From IMG/VR virus record IMGVR_UViG_3300022890_000095, positions 1 to 25,550 of that record: DNA of 25,550 nt; one strand, 5' to 3'. The notes beneath the pieces are model-generated. The model saw only the letters and a list, made by a program, of their open reading frames with translations, was not told where the DNA came from and searched no databases. Position 1 is the first letter of the stretch. Each line of letters starts with the position of its first letter. Below, piece by piece: positions 7,100-14,705 of the stretch. A program made the translations under genes and the position numbers. The stretch is from a virus.

Positions 7100-8880
7100 T
7101 ACATTTTTTTTCTTAATTCATCAATATTAAACCCTTGAAAATCTGTAGGTAACAGAATACACAATATACCCATTCCATTAAGGGTTTCAATAATTTCAGT
7201 ATCAAAACTGGTATGAATAATATTTGGCCGTTGTAAATATGGTAAATCTCTTCCTTGTATTTTTTCAAATGCTTTTCCCACCCAATGAACTACAAGAATA
7301 CTGCGGTGACGGGTCACTATCTGAAAATCCTTTTGGTTGAAACATCCAAACATTACCAAAGGCTGTTTATTATCCTCATATACACGTAAGGCATATTTGG
7401 AAAGGTAAGGTTCTTCCCCTCCAGAATTGGTTGAAACAAACCCCTGAAGAATATTGCCTGGTTTACAGGGGGTGATTCTATTCTTGAAAAGGGAAACCCA
7501 TTCCCCTTTTGAAAGTGGCGGCGGTGTGGTCTCTAATAAGGATTGCCGCATCATATTATAAAATGCGAAGGCTTCTGGGTCAAGGAATTGTTCTACCCAT
7601 TCCATTTTTTGGCTGTCATAAGCCTTGTAATCCCTGTCATTATGCCCTCTTCCACCGCAGACCCCTATATGATGTTTTATTGAAATCGGGGGGTTTATAA
7701 AGTTAACCAGTGCCCCGCCTGGGTTTGCCTTCCAAAGGTAAACATCATAAAAAGCATTTCCCACTTCCCCCACCATGTACTTCGCCCCTTTGGCAATAGC
7801 TGTACAATGGGCTGATGAATGATGTTGGGGGGTCATCACAGAATAACCTAAACTTAAAAGGTGGTAATACCTTGTCGTATTACACCCTATGATAGAAGGG
7901 CATCCAGCATTTATCCAATTTTCTTCCATTTCCTGAAGATATGTGACTGGGTAAAAATCATCATCTTCAATAAACACCACTAAATCAGCACCTTTTTCAA
8001 AAGCCTCTTTAATCCCTTGTTGATACCTTTCCACTAAATCTATTTTGCCAGGAACGTTGTGATAATCAATAAACAAGGAAAAATTTGCTTTTCTGGTCTG
8101 TTTATTAAGCCTATTTTTACAGAATTCTATAAATAAGGCCCTTTCAGGGCTGTTACTGGGTGTTATGGTGGCTATAACATATTGACCACTCTTCTTACCC
8201 GTTCGTCCATGTACGGGGCTTATATGGGCTGGTAAAGTAAGTATTTCTGATAATGGCTTAACTGGAAACTCCTTTATCGTAGAAACAGGGCTACAATTAA
8301 TTATTTCAATACCTAATTTATCGGCATCCTCTTTTATTTTTGGAAAACCCTTTTTATGTTTCGCATAAGGCATGGATGGTGGTGATTGGTATTCATTATG
8401 CCAGTGGCTTTCCCCTTCTACATTTACCATATCGAACCCAAGTAAAATGATAGTGGTTGCCCCTTGGTGGGCTGCGTAATCTATGGCAGCGGCACCCGAA
8501 TTGTTATTCCAGCATAAGGTATTTTGATTTTCCGATAAACCTAATTTTTTTAACTTATCCTTTGGAAAATAGGTAATGTCGGAAATTCCTGCCTTAAAAC
8601 AGGAGTTTGAACTTACATTTTCCGCTGAATGAGCCAATAGGTTTTCTTTATTATTTTTCCAAAACCCCTCATCCCCAAAGAAAATAGTCTTTAGCCACGG
8701 GGCCAAAACATAGGCCATATTCACAGCAATAACATTCTTATCCTTTAGGGGTTCCATATAAGGGGCAAGCAGGGTAAGGTTATTTGTTTCCCTCACCTTT
8801 GCCTGCACCTCTTGTGGTACTTGTAATGAAGCCATAAGTGATGGGCCACCACCTATGATATAAACTGTTTTAGTCTTCAT
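7099..8880 (-). CDS. Three-domain glycosyltransferase (DUF115/MptE-like + GT-A + GT-B half)
   Basis: I choose the ATG at 8880 (MKTKTVYIIGGGPSL), which overlaps the upstream gene by 11 bases; the ATG at 8934 would overlap it by 65. The 593-residue product has three parts. Residues 1-230 match the DUF115/MptE-like fold of Maf-type glycosyltransferases, with G-G-G-P-S at 10-14, NNSGAAAIDYA near 126-136 and LLGFDM near 146-151. Residues 232-440 are a GT-A-like domain with VVFIEDDDFYPV near 301-312, an acidic metal-binding triad. Residues 505-580 resemble the N-terminal half of a GT-B enzyme and match the next gene. Such a fusion could build a short sugar chain on one scaffold. The substrate is unknown. 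Confidence 0.78.
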   Translation of the reverse strand: MKTKTVYIIGGGPSLMASLQVPQEVQAKVRETNNLTLLAPYMEPLKDKNVIAVNMAYVLAPWLKTIFFGDEGFWKNNKENLLAHSAENVSSNSCFKAGISDITYFPKDKLKKLGLSENQNTLCWNNNSGAAAIDYAAHQGATTIILLGFDMVNVEGESHWHNEYQSPPSMPYAKHKKGFPKIKEDADKLGIEIINCSPVSTIKEFPVKPLSEILTLPAHISPVHGRTGKKSGQYVIATITPSNSPERALFIEFCKNRLNKQTRKANFSLFIDYHNVPGKIDLVERYQQGIKEAFEKGADLVVFIEDDDFYPVTYLQEMEENWINAGCPSIIGCNTTRYYHLLSLGYSVMTPQHHSSAHCTAIAKGAKYMVGEVGNAFYDVYLWKANPGGALVNFINPPISIKHHIGVCGGRGHNDRDYKAYDSQKMEWVEQFLDPEAFAFYNMMRQSLLETTPPPLSKGEWVSLFKNRITPCKPGNILQGFVSTNSGGEEPYLSKYALRVYEDNKQPLVMFGCFNQKDFQIVTRHRSILVVHWVGKAFEKIQGRDLPYLQRPNIIHTSFDTEIIETLNGMGILCILLPTDFQGFNIDELRKKM

Positions 8881-9238
8881 CTTCTTCTGTTTGTTTGTAA
8901 AGTTGTTTAATAAGTTCGTCTGCATCCTTGACATAGATACCCCTGGGGTTCATCATAATACCATTTTCATCGAATACATCCCACCAAGTTTTACTAAGAC
9001 CACGGGCCACCTTTGTGTATTCTTTGTCCTTGGCTGCTTCTCCTTTTAGTGGTGGTTTTACCCAAACGGTTCCGTCCTCGTTACATCTTTTTATTACATC
9101 CATTGCCCCTTTAGGGATTTCACTGGCATCTGCTTCAAATACTTCGTTTTCTTTGTAACGTACACCATTATGTTTGTAACTACCTAAGATTCGTTTCCAA
9201 AACATTTTTACTTCTTTATTATCTTTTTTTCTTTCCAT
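8870..9238 (-). CDS. Small protein of unknown function between capsid and glycosyltransferase genes
   Basis: A 122-residue hydrophilic protein which I do not recognise. After the first 11 residues it reads MFWKRILGSYKHNGVRYKENEVFEAD, a pattern (K-H-N-G-x-x-Y-K-x-x-[ED]) often met in small head-region proteins that lie after the major capsid gene. It ends in an acidic stretch. The ATG at 9205 is preceded by AAAGAAG while the ATG at 9238 has no clear ribosome binding site, so the true protein may be 111 residues. It is separated from the capsid gene by a 69-bp gap holding a small hairpin, and overlaps the glycosyltransferase start by 11 bases. Confidence 0.65.
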   Translation of the reverse strand: MERKKDNKEVKMFWKRILGSYKHNGVRYKENEVFEADASEIPKGAMDVIKRCNEDGTVWVKPPLKGEAAKDKEYTKVARGLSKTWWDVFDENGIMMNPRGIYVKDADELIKQLYKQTEEDED

Positions 9239-9271
9239 GATTAAATTATGATTAAATTAAATTTGATATAA

Positions 9272-9291
9272 AACCTGAATGATTACAGGTT
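9272..9291 (-). terminator. Small hairpin after the major capsid gene (possible attenuator)
   Basis: On the minus strand AACCTG and CAGGTT form a perfect 6-bp stem with an 8-base loop, followed by TTATAT. The T-tract is poor, so at most partial termination or a processing/stability hairpin is likely. It would fit a need for more capsid transcript than downstream transcript. Confidence 0.3.
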
Positions 9292-9307
9292 AAAAAGATT
9301 TTCAGTA

Positions 9308-10390
9308 TTACGAAGCATGAACAATACCCGAATTACCTGACTGGTCTGCACGGATTTGAGGTACTTGTATGGTCATTACTTTGTACTTGGTAAGGAAGTT
9401 TCCTTCAACACTCCATTGTACATTCTGGATACCCATTCCACGTACTAAACGAACCACGTCAGAGGTCATTTGTACTAACAATACATTGGCTGCGGTCAAA
9501 GTATCAACTACCTTAACATCAGTGATACCACCAATTTTCAGGATGCGGTCACGAATAGTCTGTGTGCTTGTTCCTGAAGTATCATAATCCTTATCCATTA
9601 CGGTTTCATAAGCAGTGGGGATATAAAGTTCCCAAGGGCCATAATGGAGGGCATCAATAGAAGCCTGCTTCATTGCCAATACCTTTGCAAGAATAACTGC
9701 ACCTGTGGCCGTGCCCCAGTCAGTACCTAAAGCAACGATATTCCTTTGTGGTTGATTTAGGTAACTATATATAGTACCACCACCGAAAGCATATGTTTCA
9801 TTTGTGAAAAGCATATCTTCTAACTTCTCTGAAACTTTTCTTGCTGCACGTTCTGCCATACCTACGTCCAAACCATTACCCATCTTACGAGAGGCAGAAA
9901 GTACACGGGCATTAATTTCATAATCCATGTGGATTATAGGGATAGGAAGGTAAGTGGTTCCAAATACCTGGCGGTCACCTTTTGAACGGCTTACCCCATC
10001 CATTGTCATTTCGGCACCAGTGGTGTCACTTGAATCGTGCATTTCAAGTACAGTTGTACCCATTGCATTACCAAGGTTATAGGTTAATCCTTTTGTTATC
10101 AAGGACTGAATACCGTTTAAACGGGTTTCACTAATTTTTAGTACAGCATCATCAAGTGTTTTCCACTCGTCCCTGCGAAGGGTTCCTGTGGCTGCATTGA
10201 TTTGGATAGTTTGGTAAGATTTAGGGTCTTTGGCATTACCTGAACCACTATAAACACTTACAAAGGTATTACCGTTGTGTACAAATGGGCGGTAAAATCC
10301 CACATCCGTTTTTGCATCGGCCATGATTTGAGAAGCTACATCACCTTGGGCTTTTCCATTAGCAATTAAATCTACTTGAGCGTTTTCCAT
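9308..10390 (-). CDS. Major capsid protein (HK97 fold, encapsulin-like subfamily)
   Basis: A 360-residue protein following protease/scaffold and decoration genes, with a strong AAAGGAG site before its ATG. The layout is that of encapsulin-like major capsid proteins (HK97 fold): an early E-loop region, LRRDEWKTLDDAVLKISETRLNGIQSLI near residues 72-99, then Y-L-P-I-P-I-I-H near 147-154, R-A-A-R-K-V-S-E-K-L-E-D-M-L-F near 181-195, and a late P-domain containing LGTDWG and a V-V-D-T-L-T segment. It forms the icosahedral shell. I see no long N-terminal delta domain, consistent with a separately made scaffold. The precise subfamily is inferred, but the capsid role is well supported by order and length. 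Confidence 0.85.
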   Translation of the reverse strand: MENAQVDLIANGKAQGDVASQIMADAKTDVGFYRPFVHNGNTFVSVYSGSGNAKDPKSYQTIQINAATGTLRRDEWKTLDDAVLKISETRLNGIQSLITKGLTYNLGNAMGTTVLEMHDSSDTTGAEMTMDGVSRSKGDRQVFGTTYLPIPIIHMDYEINARVLSASRKMGNGLDVGMAERAARKVSEKLEDMLFTNETYAFGGGTIYSYLNQPQRNIVALGTDWGTATGAVILAKVLAMKQASIDALHYGPWELYIPTAYETVMDKDYDTSGTSTQTIRDRILKIGGITDVKVVDTLTAANVLLVQMTSDVVRLVRGMGIQNVQWSVEGNFLTKYKVMTIQVPQIRADQSGNSGIVHAS

Positions 10391-10430
10391 TATTTTATTC
10401 TCCTTTTTTATTGTTTTTTACTTTGGTTAT

Positions 10431-10874
10431 TTATTTAACACGAACTCTGATTCTTGCGGCTGCACCCGAAGCATTAACGGCCTCAATTGCTTGGCAAATA
10501 ATCTGTTCAGGATACTCATCACCCCCTGCTGTGGTAGGGTCTGGGGCTGCTTTAAGGCGTCCATCGCCATTACTAGCAAGGAAAGCACCTGCGGCTACAC
10601 TTTGCCCTGTGGCTAAGATGCAATAGGCAATATCACCTCTACCTGGAACCCATACCTGCACTTGGGCTGCGGCATCGTAATCCGTACTAATTAAACCACC
10701 CTGAAGTTCGTCTTCAAGAGCAATCATAGGGAGTACATTACCATCCTGCGTGGAGTGGGCTTGTACTGTTGTGGCTGATGCCAATTCTACTACCATACCT
10801 GGGGTAATGGCTGCGGCAGCTACATATTCTTCTTGAATATCGCTGTACTTTTTTAATTTAATTGTGTTACTCAT
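10431..10874 (-). CDS. Head decoration / capsid-stabilising protein (DUF2190-like)
   Basis: A 147-residue, Ala- and Gly-rich beta protein. The pattern AAAITPGMVVELA near residues 19-31, a run of short strands (VQVWVPGRGDIAYCILATGQSVAAGAFLASNGDGRL near 71-106), and a C-terminal IICQAIEAVNASGAAARIRVRVK fit the DUF2190-type or related trimeric decoration proteins that sit on capsid three-fold sites. Such proteins typically contain P-G-x-x-[VL]-E and G-x-x-L-x-x-x-x-D-G-[RK]-[VL]. A strong AAAGGAG site lies upstream. It sits directly before the major capsid gene, as the pair does in many siphoviruses. Confidence 0.8.
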   Translation of the reverse strand: MSNTIKLKKYSDIQEEYVAAAAITPGMVVELASATTVQAHSTQDGNVLPMIALEDELQGGLISTDYDAAAQVQVWVPGRGDIAYCILATGQSVAAGAFLASNGDGRLKAAPDPTTAGGDEYPEQIICQAIEAVNASGAAARIRVRVK

Positions 10875-10917
10875 TTTTTATTTCTCCTTTTTTATTATTT
10901 TTTACTTGGGTTATTTC

Positions 10918-11451
10918 TTATCCTACTTTGTACGTTTCAGTCGGCAGCATAGGCTCAGGGGCTTTGGAAGTATTTACAATAACTTCGGGGATGACTTCAC
11001 CTGCATTTAAACTGTAATCAACAATACCTGCGGCCTTTTCAGGGGCAACGGTTTTGGCAATTTTCCTTAACATACCACACTCCATCGCCTGAAGTTCTGC
11101 GGCTTCCCATTCCTTGGAATTGTTAGTGATAAGGGTAATGGTTTCGGTACGGGTTTTTTCCCTAAGTTCTAAACCTGCCGTTACATTGGCCTGAAGGGTA
11201 ACGGGTAACAAAGCAATAATATCTTTCTGCTCCATATTGGCCATAAATGCCGTTACGGTTTCCGCAGTAAGTTCCTTTTCCTCTGCCTTTGTGGCTTCCT
11301 TATTTACCTGTACTTCTTTAGGGGTCATTTTATCAATGGCCTCTTGGGTTTGTTCTGCCAACCATTCACGGTCAGTTTCTACGAATGTGTTCAGTGAGTT
11401 GGCAATCAATGCCGTTACTGAGCATTCGGTACATTTTTCTGCTCTTTTCAT
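10918..11451 (-). CDS. Nested head scaffold protein (internal start in the protease gene)
   Basis: A 177-residue in-frame product starting MKRAEKCTECSV at residue 317 of the protease gene. The start is preceded by AAAGGAG with 9 bases to the ATG, the same strong site used by capsid, decoration, portal and protease genes. The product is charged and helical (WLAEQTQEAIDKMTPKEVQV, then ETVTAFMANMEQKDIIALLP), with a Cys pair near its start. This is the layout of lambda C/Nu3, where the scaffold is the C-terminal part of the protease and is made in excess from an internal start. The function is inferred from architecture. Confidence 0.65.
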   Translation of the reverse strand: MKRAEKCTECSVTALIANSLNTFVETDREWLAEQTQEAIDKMTPKEVQVNKEATKAEEKELTAETVTAFMANMEQKDIIALLPVTLQANVTAGLELREKTRTETITLITNNSKEWEAAELQAMECGMLRKIAKTVAPEKAAGIVDYSLNAGEVIPEVIVNTSKAPEPMLPTETYKVG

Positions 11452-12399
11452 TTTTGTTTTCTCCTTTGGTTTATTATTAGTTGTTATTTCAATATATTCA
11501 GTATTTTCCTTTACAGGAATGGCATCACCATTTAAGGTAATGGTATCATCCTGGGCCTTGGTGTACATTTGTTTGTACAGGGTGGGCATATTCCCTGGAC
11601 GGTTCTTTGGGTTTTTACGATAAACAAATGAATCATCATAAACCTCCTGAAGGTAATAATAAGCCATATCCCCATCCCAACTATCAACCATTCGGCTCAG
11701 GTTACTTACTAAAGCCCGATACCCTATATTAGTGTTTAGTTCCATTAGGGTGGCTACCGAAAGGGCTTTCCTTTCGTCGATTTGTTTTTGTTCCATAATT
11801 ATTATATTTGAATTGATTTGATTATTCTTAGCATTTACCCTAATCCCACAACCGTCATTCCAGCCACAAGCCCCATGTTCACCAGGAAGCAAGGCCAAAT
11901 GGTCAGGGGTGTAATTTTGGGTAATCCCACTATAAACGGTGCCATTGTAATCCCCTGCCTCATCACTTATGGCTGAAAATGCCCCAATGCTTACTTCCAA
12001 GGGGGTTCCTGCCATTATACTTGTGTGAGCCAAAGCACTTGCACCCATTAAGGTTAATTCATTTAATACTACTTCACCCCTTAACTTGTTTCCGTCCATT
12101 ACCGTACCCCTTATGTAGCCAACGGGGTTTACCCCTGCACTGGCTGCACTTATAAAATTACCTTGGTCGTCTTTAGGATGGGAAATTGTTACGGGCATTC
12201 CGTTCCAAGCACTTGCACTGGCTGCCATGATTGCCTGGGTGTGTAATATAGGGCCTTTATTTCCTGCCCTTACGCCTTCGGTCATCATTACCACAGGAAC
12301 AATGATATGTTTTATATTACCAATCATTTCCGTTACCACCTTATACTTTTTTAGGGCATTGGTGTTAAATTGTATGGTTTTGTTTACTTTGGTACTCAT
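10918..12399 (-). CDS. Prohead protease (DUF2213-like) with C-terminal scaffold region
   Basis: A 493-residue protein in three parts. Residues 30-190 resemble DUF2213 head maturation proteases, with TISHPKD near 71-77, EVSIGAF at 135-141 and PDHLALLPGEHGACGW at 165-180. His74, Ser137 and His167 are plausible catalytic residues by analogy with other prohead proteases, not proven. Residues 202-316 are a helical middle part beginning at an in-frame Met. Residues 317-493 are charged, helical and Glu/Lys-rich, like an internal scaffold. The ATG at 12399 follows AAAGGAGAAACC. The scaffold part can apparently also be made separately from an internal start at 11451. The protease would cut scaffold and itself during head maturation. 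Confidence 0.82.
   Translation of the reverse strand: MSTKVNKTIQFNTNALKKYKVVTEMIGNIKHIIVPVVMMTEGVRAGNKGPILHTQAIMAASASAWNGMPVTISHPKDDQGNFISAASAGVNPVGYIRGTVMDGNKLRGEVVLNELTLMGASALAHTSIMAGTPLEVSIGAFSAISDEAGDYNGTVYSGITQNYTPDHLALLPGEHGACGWNDGCGIRVNAKNNQINSNIIIMEQKQIDERKALSVATLMELNTNIGYRALVSNLSRMVDSWDGDMAYYYLQEVYDDSFVYRKNPKNRPGNMPTLYKQMYTKAQDDTITLNGDAIPVKENTEYIEITTNNKPKEKTKMKRAEKCTECSVTALIANSLNTFVETDREWLAEQTQEAIDKMTPKEVQVNKEATKAEEKELTAETVTAFMANMEQKDIIALLPVTLQANVTAGLELREKTRTETITLITNNSKEWEAAELQAMECGMLRKIAKTVAPEKAAGIVDYSLNAGEVIPEVIVNTSKAPEPMLPTETYKVG
11461..11470 (-). promoter_or_regulatory. Strong internal ribosome binding site for the nested scaffold
   Basis: The minus strand reads ACCAAAGGAG followed by nine bases (AAAACAAAA) and an in-frame ATG. 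Inside a coding frame such a complete site is unlikely by chance. It matches the sites before 10390, 10874, 12399 and 16148 almost base for base (AAAGGAGA). Confidence 0.7.
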
Positions 12400-12510
12400 T
12401 ATATGGTTTCTCCTTTGTTTTTGCTTGTTTTCCCGTGTTGTATGGGCTTATCTTTTGTTTTAGGTAACTTTATATAGGTTTAAGGTTTTTATGTTGTTTT
12501 GGGCTTCTTT

Positions 12511-14700
12511 TTAGGTAGTGGGGGTTGGTTTCTTTCTTACATACTTATTCCCTACATCGCTTTTTCTAGCAGGTAAAGCCAAGCATCTACAATTATGTAC
12601 AACTATTCCTTTTGCCATATAACTTTCATCTTGCTCTACAGACAAATTGAATAATGTTCTTGGATGTGTTACTTTCCATTTTTTTATGCTTTCAATTTCT
12701 AAACTGGTAGTATTATATTCCCCCGTATGGTTTCCAACTACACGGGCCAACTCATTTTCAATTTCATCTAAACATTGATTTATTTTTGCCCCTGTATAGC
12801 GTAATACAAACCAACCCTCATTTTCAATATTCTTTTGACGTATTGCATCCTTTTCCTTATCCTTATGCCAGTACTCACCATCACACTCAATAACTATTTT
12901 TAAAGTGGGGATTGCAAAATCTGTATTATACCTTAAAATAGGATACTGAAATACATAATCAACTCCCATTTTATCTAACAATAAAGCCATACGGGTTTCA
13001 ATATAAGTTTTACGCCCACTTTTCCTATGTTTAGCCATTCTTGCATTTATTCTCTTTTCTGGATAAAGCTCTAAAGTTTTTGCTAAAGTTATTTGCACCT
13101 TTTTACGGGTTTCCATATTATACATAGGATTGTTTTCCTTCATTCTTTTAGTAGATGCTTCCCTATGTTCTTTAGTGTTTGTTAAATGCCTGCCTGATTC
13201 CCTTACTGATTCTTGTTGTAATATCCACTTACCTTCTTTTACTAATTGGCGTGTTTTTTCATTTGCGGCCTTTGTCACAGTATCTTTATCCCTTAAACCA
13301 ACTTTGTATTGGTGTAACATACTTGCAGAATTCTTTTTGCTTATATTCTTTCTATGTTCAGGATTACTCCATTGCTTATCTGTTATATCTAAAGAATTAC
13401 AACGTTTACTACAATAAGTATTATAATAAGGAATTGGATTTCCACACCTTTTGCATTTATTTGCAAGTATAGTTATGTTTTCACCTATTATAAAATCCCC
13501 TGCTTCTTTCCAGCGGCCTATTGTACCCCCTGTATTACTTTTTAATACTTGATGATTAATTGTCATTGTTAGTGTTGTACCCCCTTTAAATGTAAACTTA
13601 ACCACTTCAGGGGTTTGTTTTTTTGTTCTTGGTAAGGCATAAACCTTTTGAAATCTTTTTTTATGTGTTAAAACATAATCACCTATTTCAATATCCCTTA
13701 TTTTTTTCCACCCATTTGTAGTATATATAGGAACTTGTCCATTTATAAAACAATTTGGATGTCTCGGAATCATTGGTTGTATGGCCTCCAATGTGTAAAA
13801 CTTTCCTTGTAAGGGGGCGCACAAATTACAAACCCTACTATCCCCTGCCGTACTCCATTCCGCTTGTACCGTTACCCCTTCGGCTCCCCAATTCTTATAT
13901 TCCTGTATAGTGGCCACATGGTGTGCCCTTATTATTTCCGTTCTGGCTAACATCTTGGCCCTACGTTCCGCAGGGATAAACCTTCCAAGGGTATCCGTAA
14001 TACCTAAAGTTTTTCCACTGCCATCTATTACGGCTGTTAGTTTACGGCTAATTAGGTAAGGGCTGTCCCCATTCATAAGCCCCTCTGTTAGGACACGGCT
14101 TATTTGGTTGTTCATCGCATCCGTAATACCCTTTAGGTCATTAAATGTACGGGTGTATAAGGCCCCTAAACGGTCTACATGGAATGGGGATGATAGGCTT
14201 GCACCTATTCCACCCGTGGCATCAGCTAATTCGGCAGGTACTGCATATCCTGCTTTCTTTAGTTCGAGCCTTGCCCTTTGAACACCCCTTGTATATGAAT
14301 CGGTAATATAAATATCTGTCCATGCCTTGTTTACGGCTGAACCACTTTGTTGGAAAAAGTCAATGTCCAATATATCTGCATCCACTTGGGCCTTTAGCCA
14401 ATCAATAAAGGAATTAACCTTACCCCCTGTGGTATTAAAGGCAAATGCCTTAGGGCCTGGTAAAGTGGCATATACTGTGGGTGAGGAAAACACCACGGGT
14501 TTTAGCCCGAATACATCCTGTGTATTAACGGCCTGCCGTATGGCTTTCTTTACCTTTCCAAACCTTAACATTAACTGCCTATCGAAAGACCTTGCCAACA
14601 CGGCTGTATTGGTAGGGTCTGCCTTGGCAATAGCATATAATGCCAACCCTGTTTTAAATAGGGGGGCTTTTGCTTTATATATGTTTAGGTTTCTATTCAT
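12511..14700 (-). CDS. Minor head protein (MuF/SPP1 gp7-like) interrupted by an intein
   Basis: The precursor has 729 residues. The flanks form a head morphogenesis protein of the Mu gpF/SPP1 gp7 type: a helical N-terminal part, then a domain with MLARTEIIRAHHVATIQEY at 250-268, EWSTAGDSRVCNLCAPLQGK at 281-300 and RHPN at 313-316. It resumes with CRCLALPAR at 704. Joined, these make the family's R-H-P-N-C-R-C motif. Residues 317-703 are an intein. The spliced protein would be 342 residues, normal for this family, which helps head assembly and DNA entry and sits near the portal. The gene lies right after the portal gene, its usual place. Without splicing the conserved Cys motif is broken, so splicing is probably needed for function. 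Confidence 0.92.
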   Translation of the reverse strand: MNRNLNIYKAKAPLFKTGLALYAIAKADPTNTAVLARSFDRQLMLRFGKVKKAIRQAVNTQDVFGLKPVVFSSPTVYATLPGPKAFAFNTTGGKVNSFIDWLKAQVDADILDIDFFQQSGSAVNKAWTDIYITDSYTRGVQRARLELKKAGYAVPAELADATGGIGASLSSPFHVDRLGALYTRTFNDLKGITDAMNNQISRVLTEGLMNGDSPYLISRKLTAVIDGSGKTLGITDTLGRFIPAERRAKMLARTEIIRAHHVATIQEYKNWGAEGVTVQAEWSTAGDSRVCNLCAPLQGKFYTLEAIQPMIPRHPNCFINGQVPIYTTNGWKKIRDIEIGDYVLTHKKRFQKVYALPRTKKQTPEVVKFTFKGGTTLTMTINHQVLKSNTGGTIGRWKEAGDFIIGENITILANKCKRCGNPIPYYNTYCSKRCNSLDITDKQWSNPEHRKNISKKNSASMLHQYKVGLRDKDTVTKAANEKTRQLVKEGKWILQQESVRESGRHLTNTKEHREASTKRMKENNPMYNMETRKKVQITLAKTLELYPEKRINARMAKHRKSGRKTYIETRMALLLDKMGVDYVFQYPILRYNTDFAIPTLKIVIECDGEYWHKDKEKDAIRQKNIENEGWFVLRYTGAKINQCLDEIENELARVVGNHTGEYNTTSLEIESIKKWKVTHPRTLFNLSVEQDESYMAKGIVVHNCRCLALPARKSDVGNKYVRKKPTPTT
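12592..13752 (-). mobile_element. Intein (387 residues) with zinc ribbon and Vsr-like homing endonuclease
   Basis: The intein starts at Cys317 and ends His702-Asn703, with Cys704 as the +1 residue, the standard splicing set. Block A is CFINGQVPIYTTNGWKKI plus IGDYVLTH. Block B has T-I-N-H (Thr380 to His383). Blocks F/G read LFNLSVEQDESYMAKGIVVHN. The insert between holds a zinc ribbon (CKRC near 416-419, then C430 and C434), then repeated basic NUMOD-like segments (HRKNISKKN, HREASTKRMKENNPMY). A nuclease domain follows with ETR at 568-570, YNTDFAIP at 591-598 and IECDGEYWH at 604-612, matching Vsr-like/EDxHD homing endonucleases. This makes it a probable mobile intein able to copy itself into uninterrupted alleles. 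Confidence 0.9.
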
Positions 14701-14705
14701 TTTTA

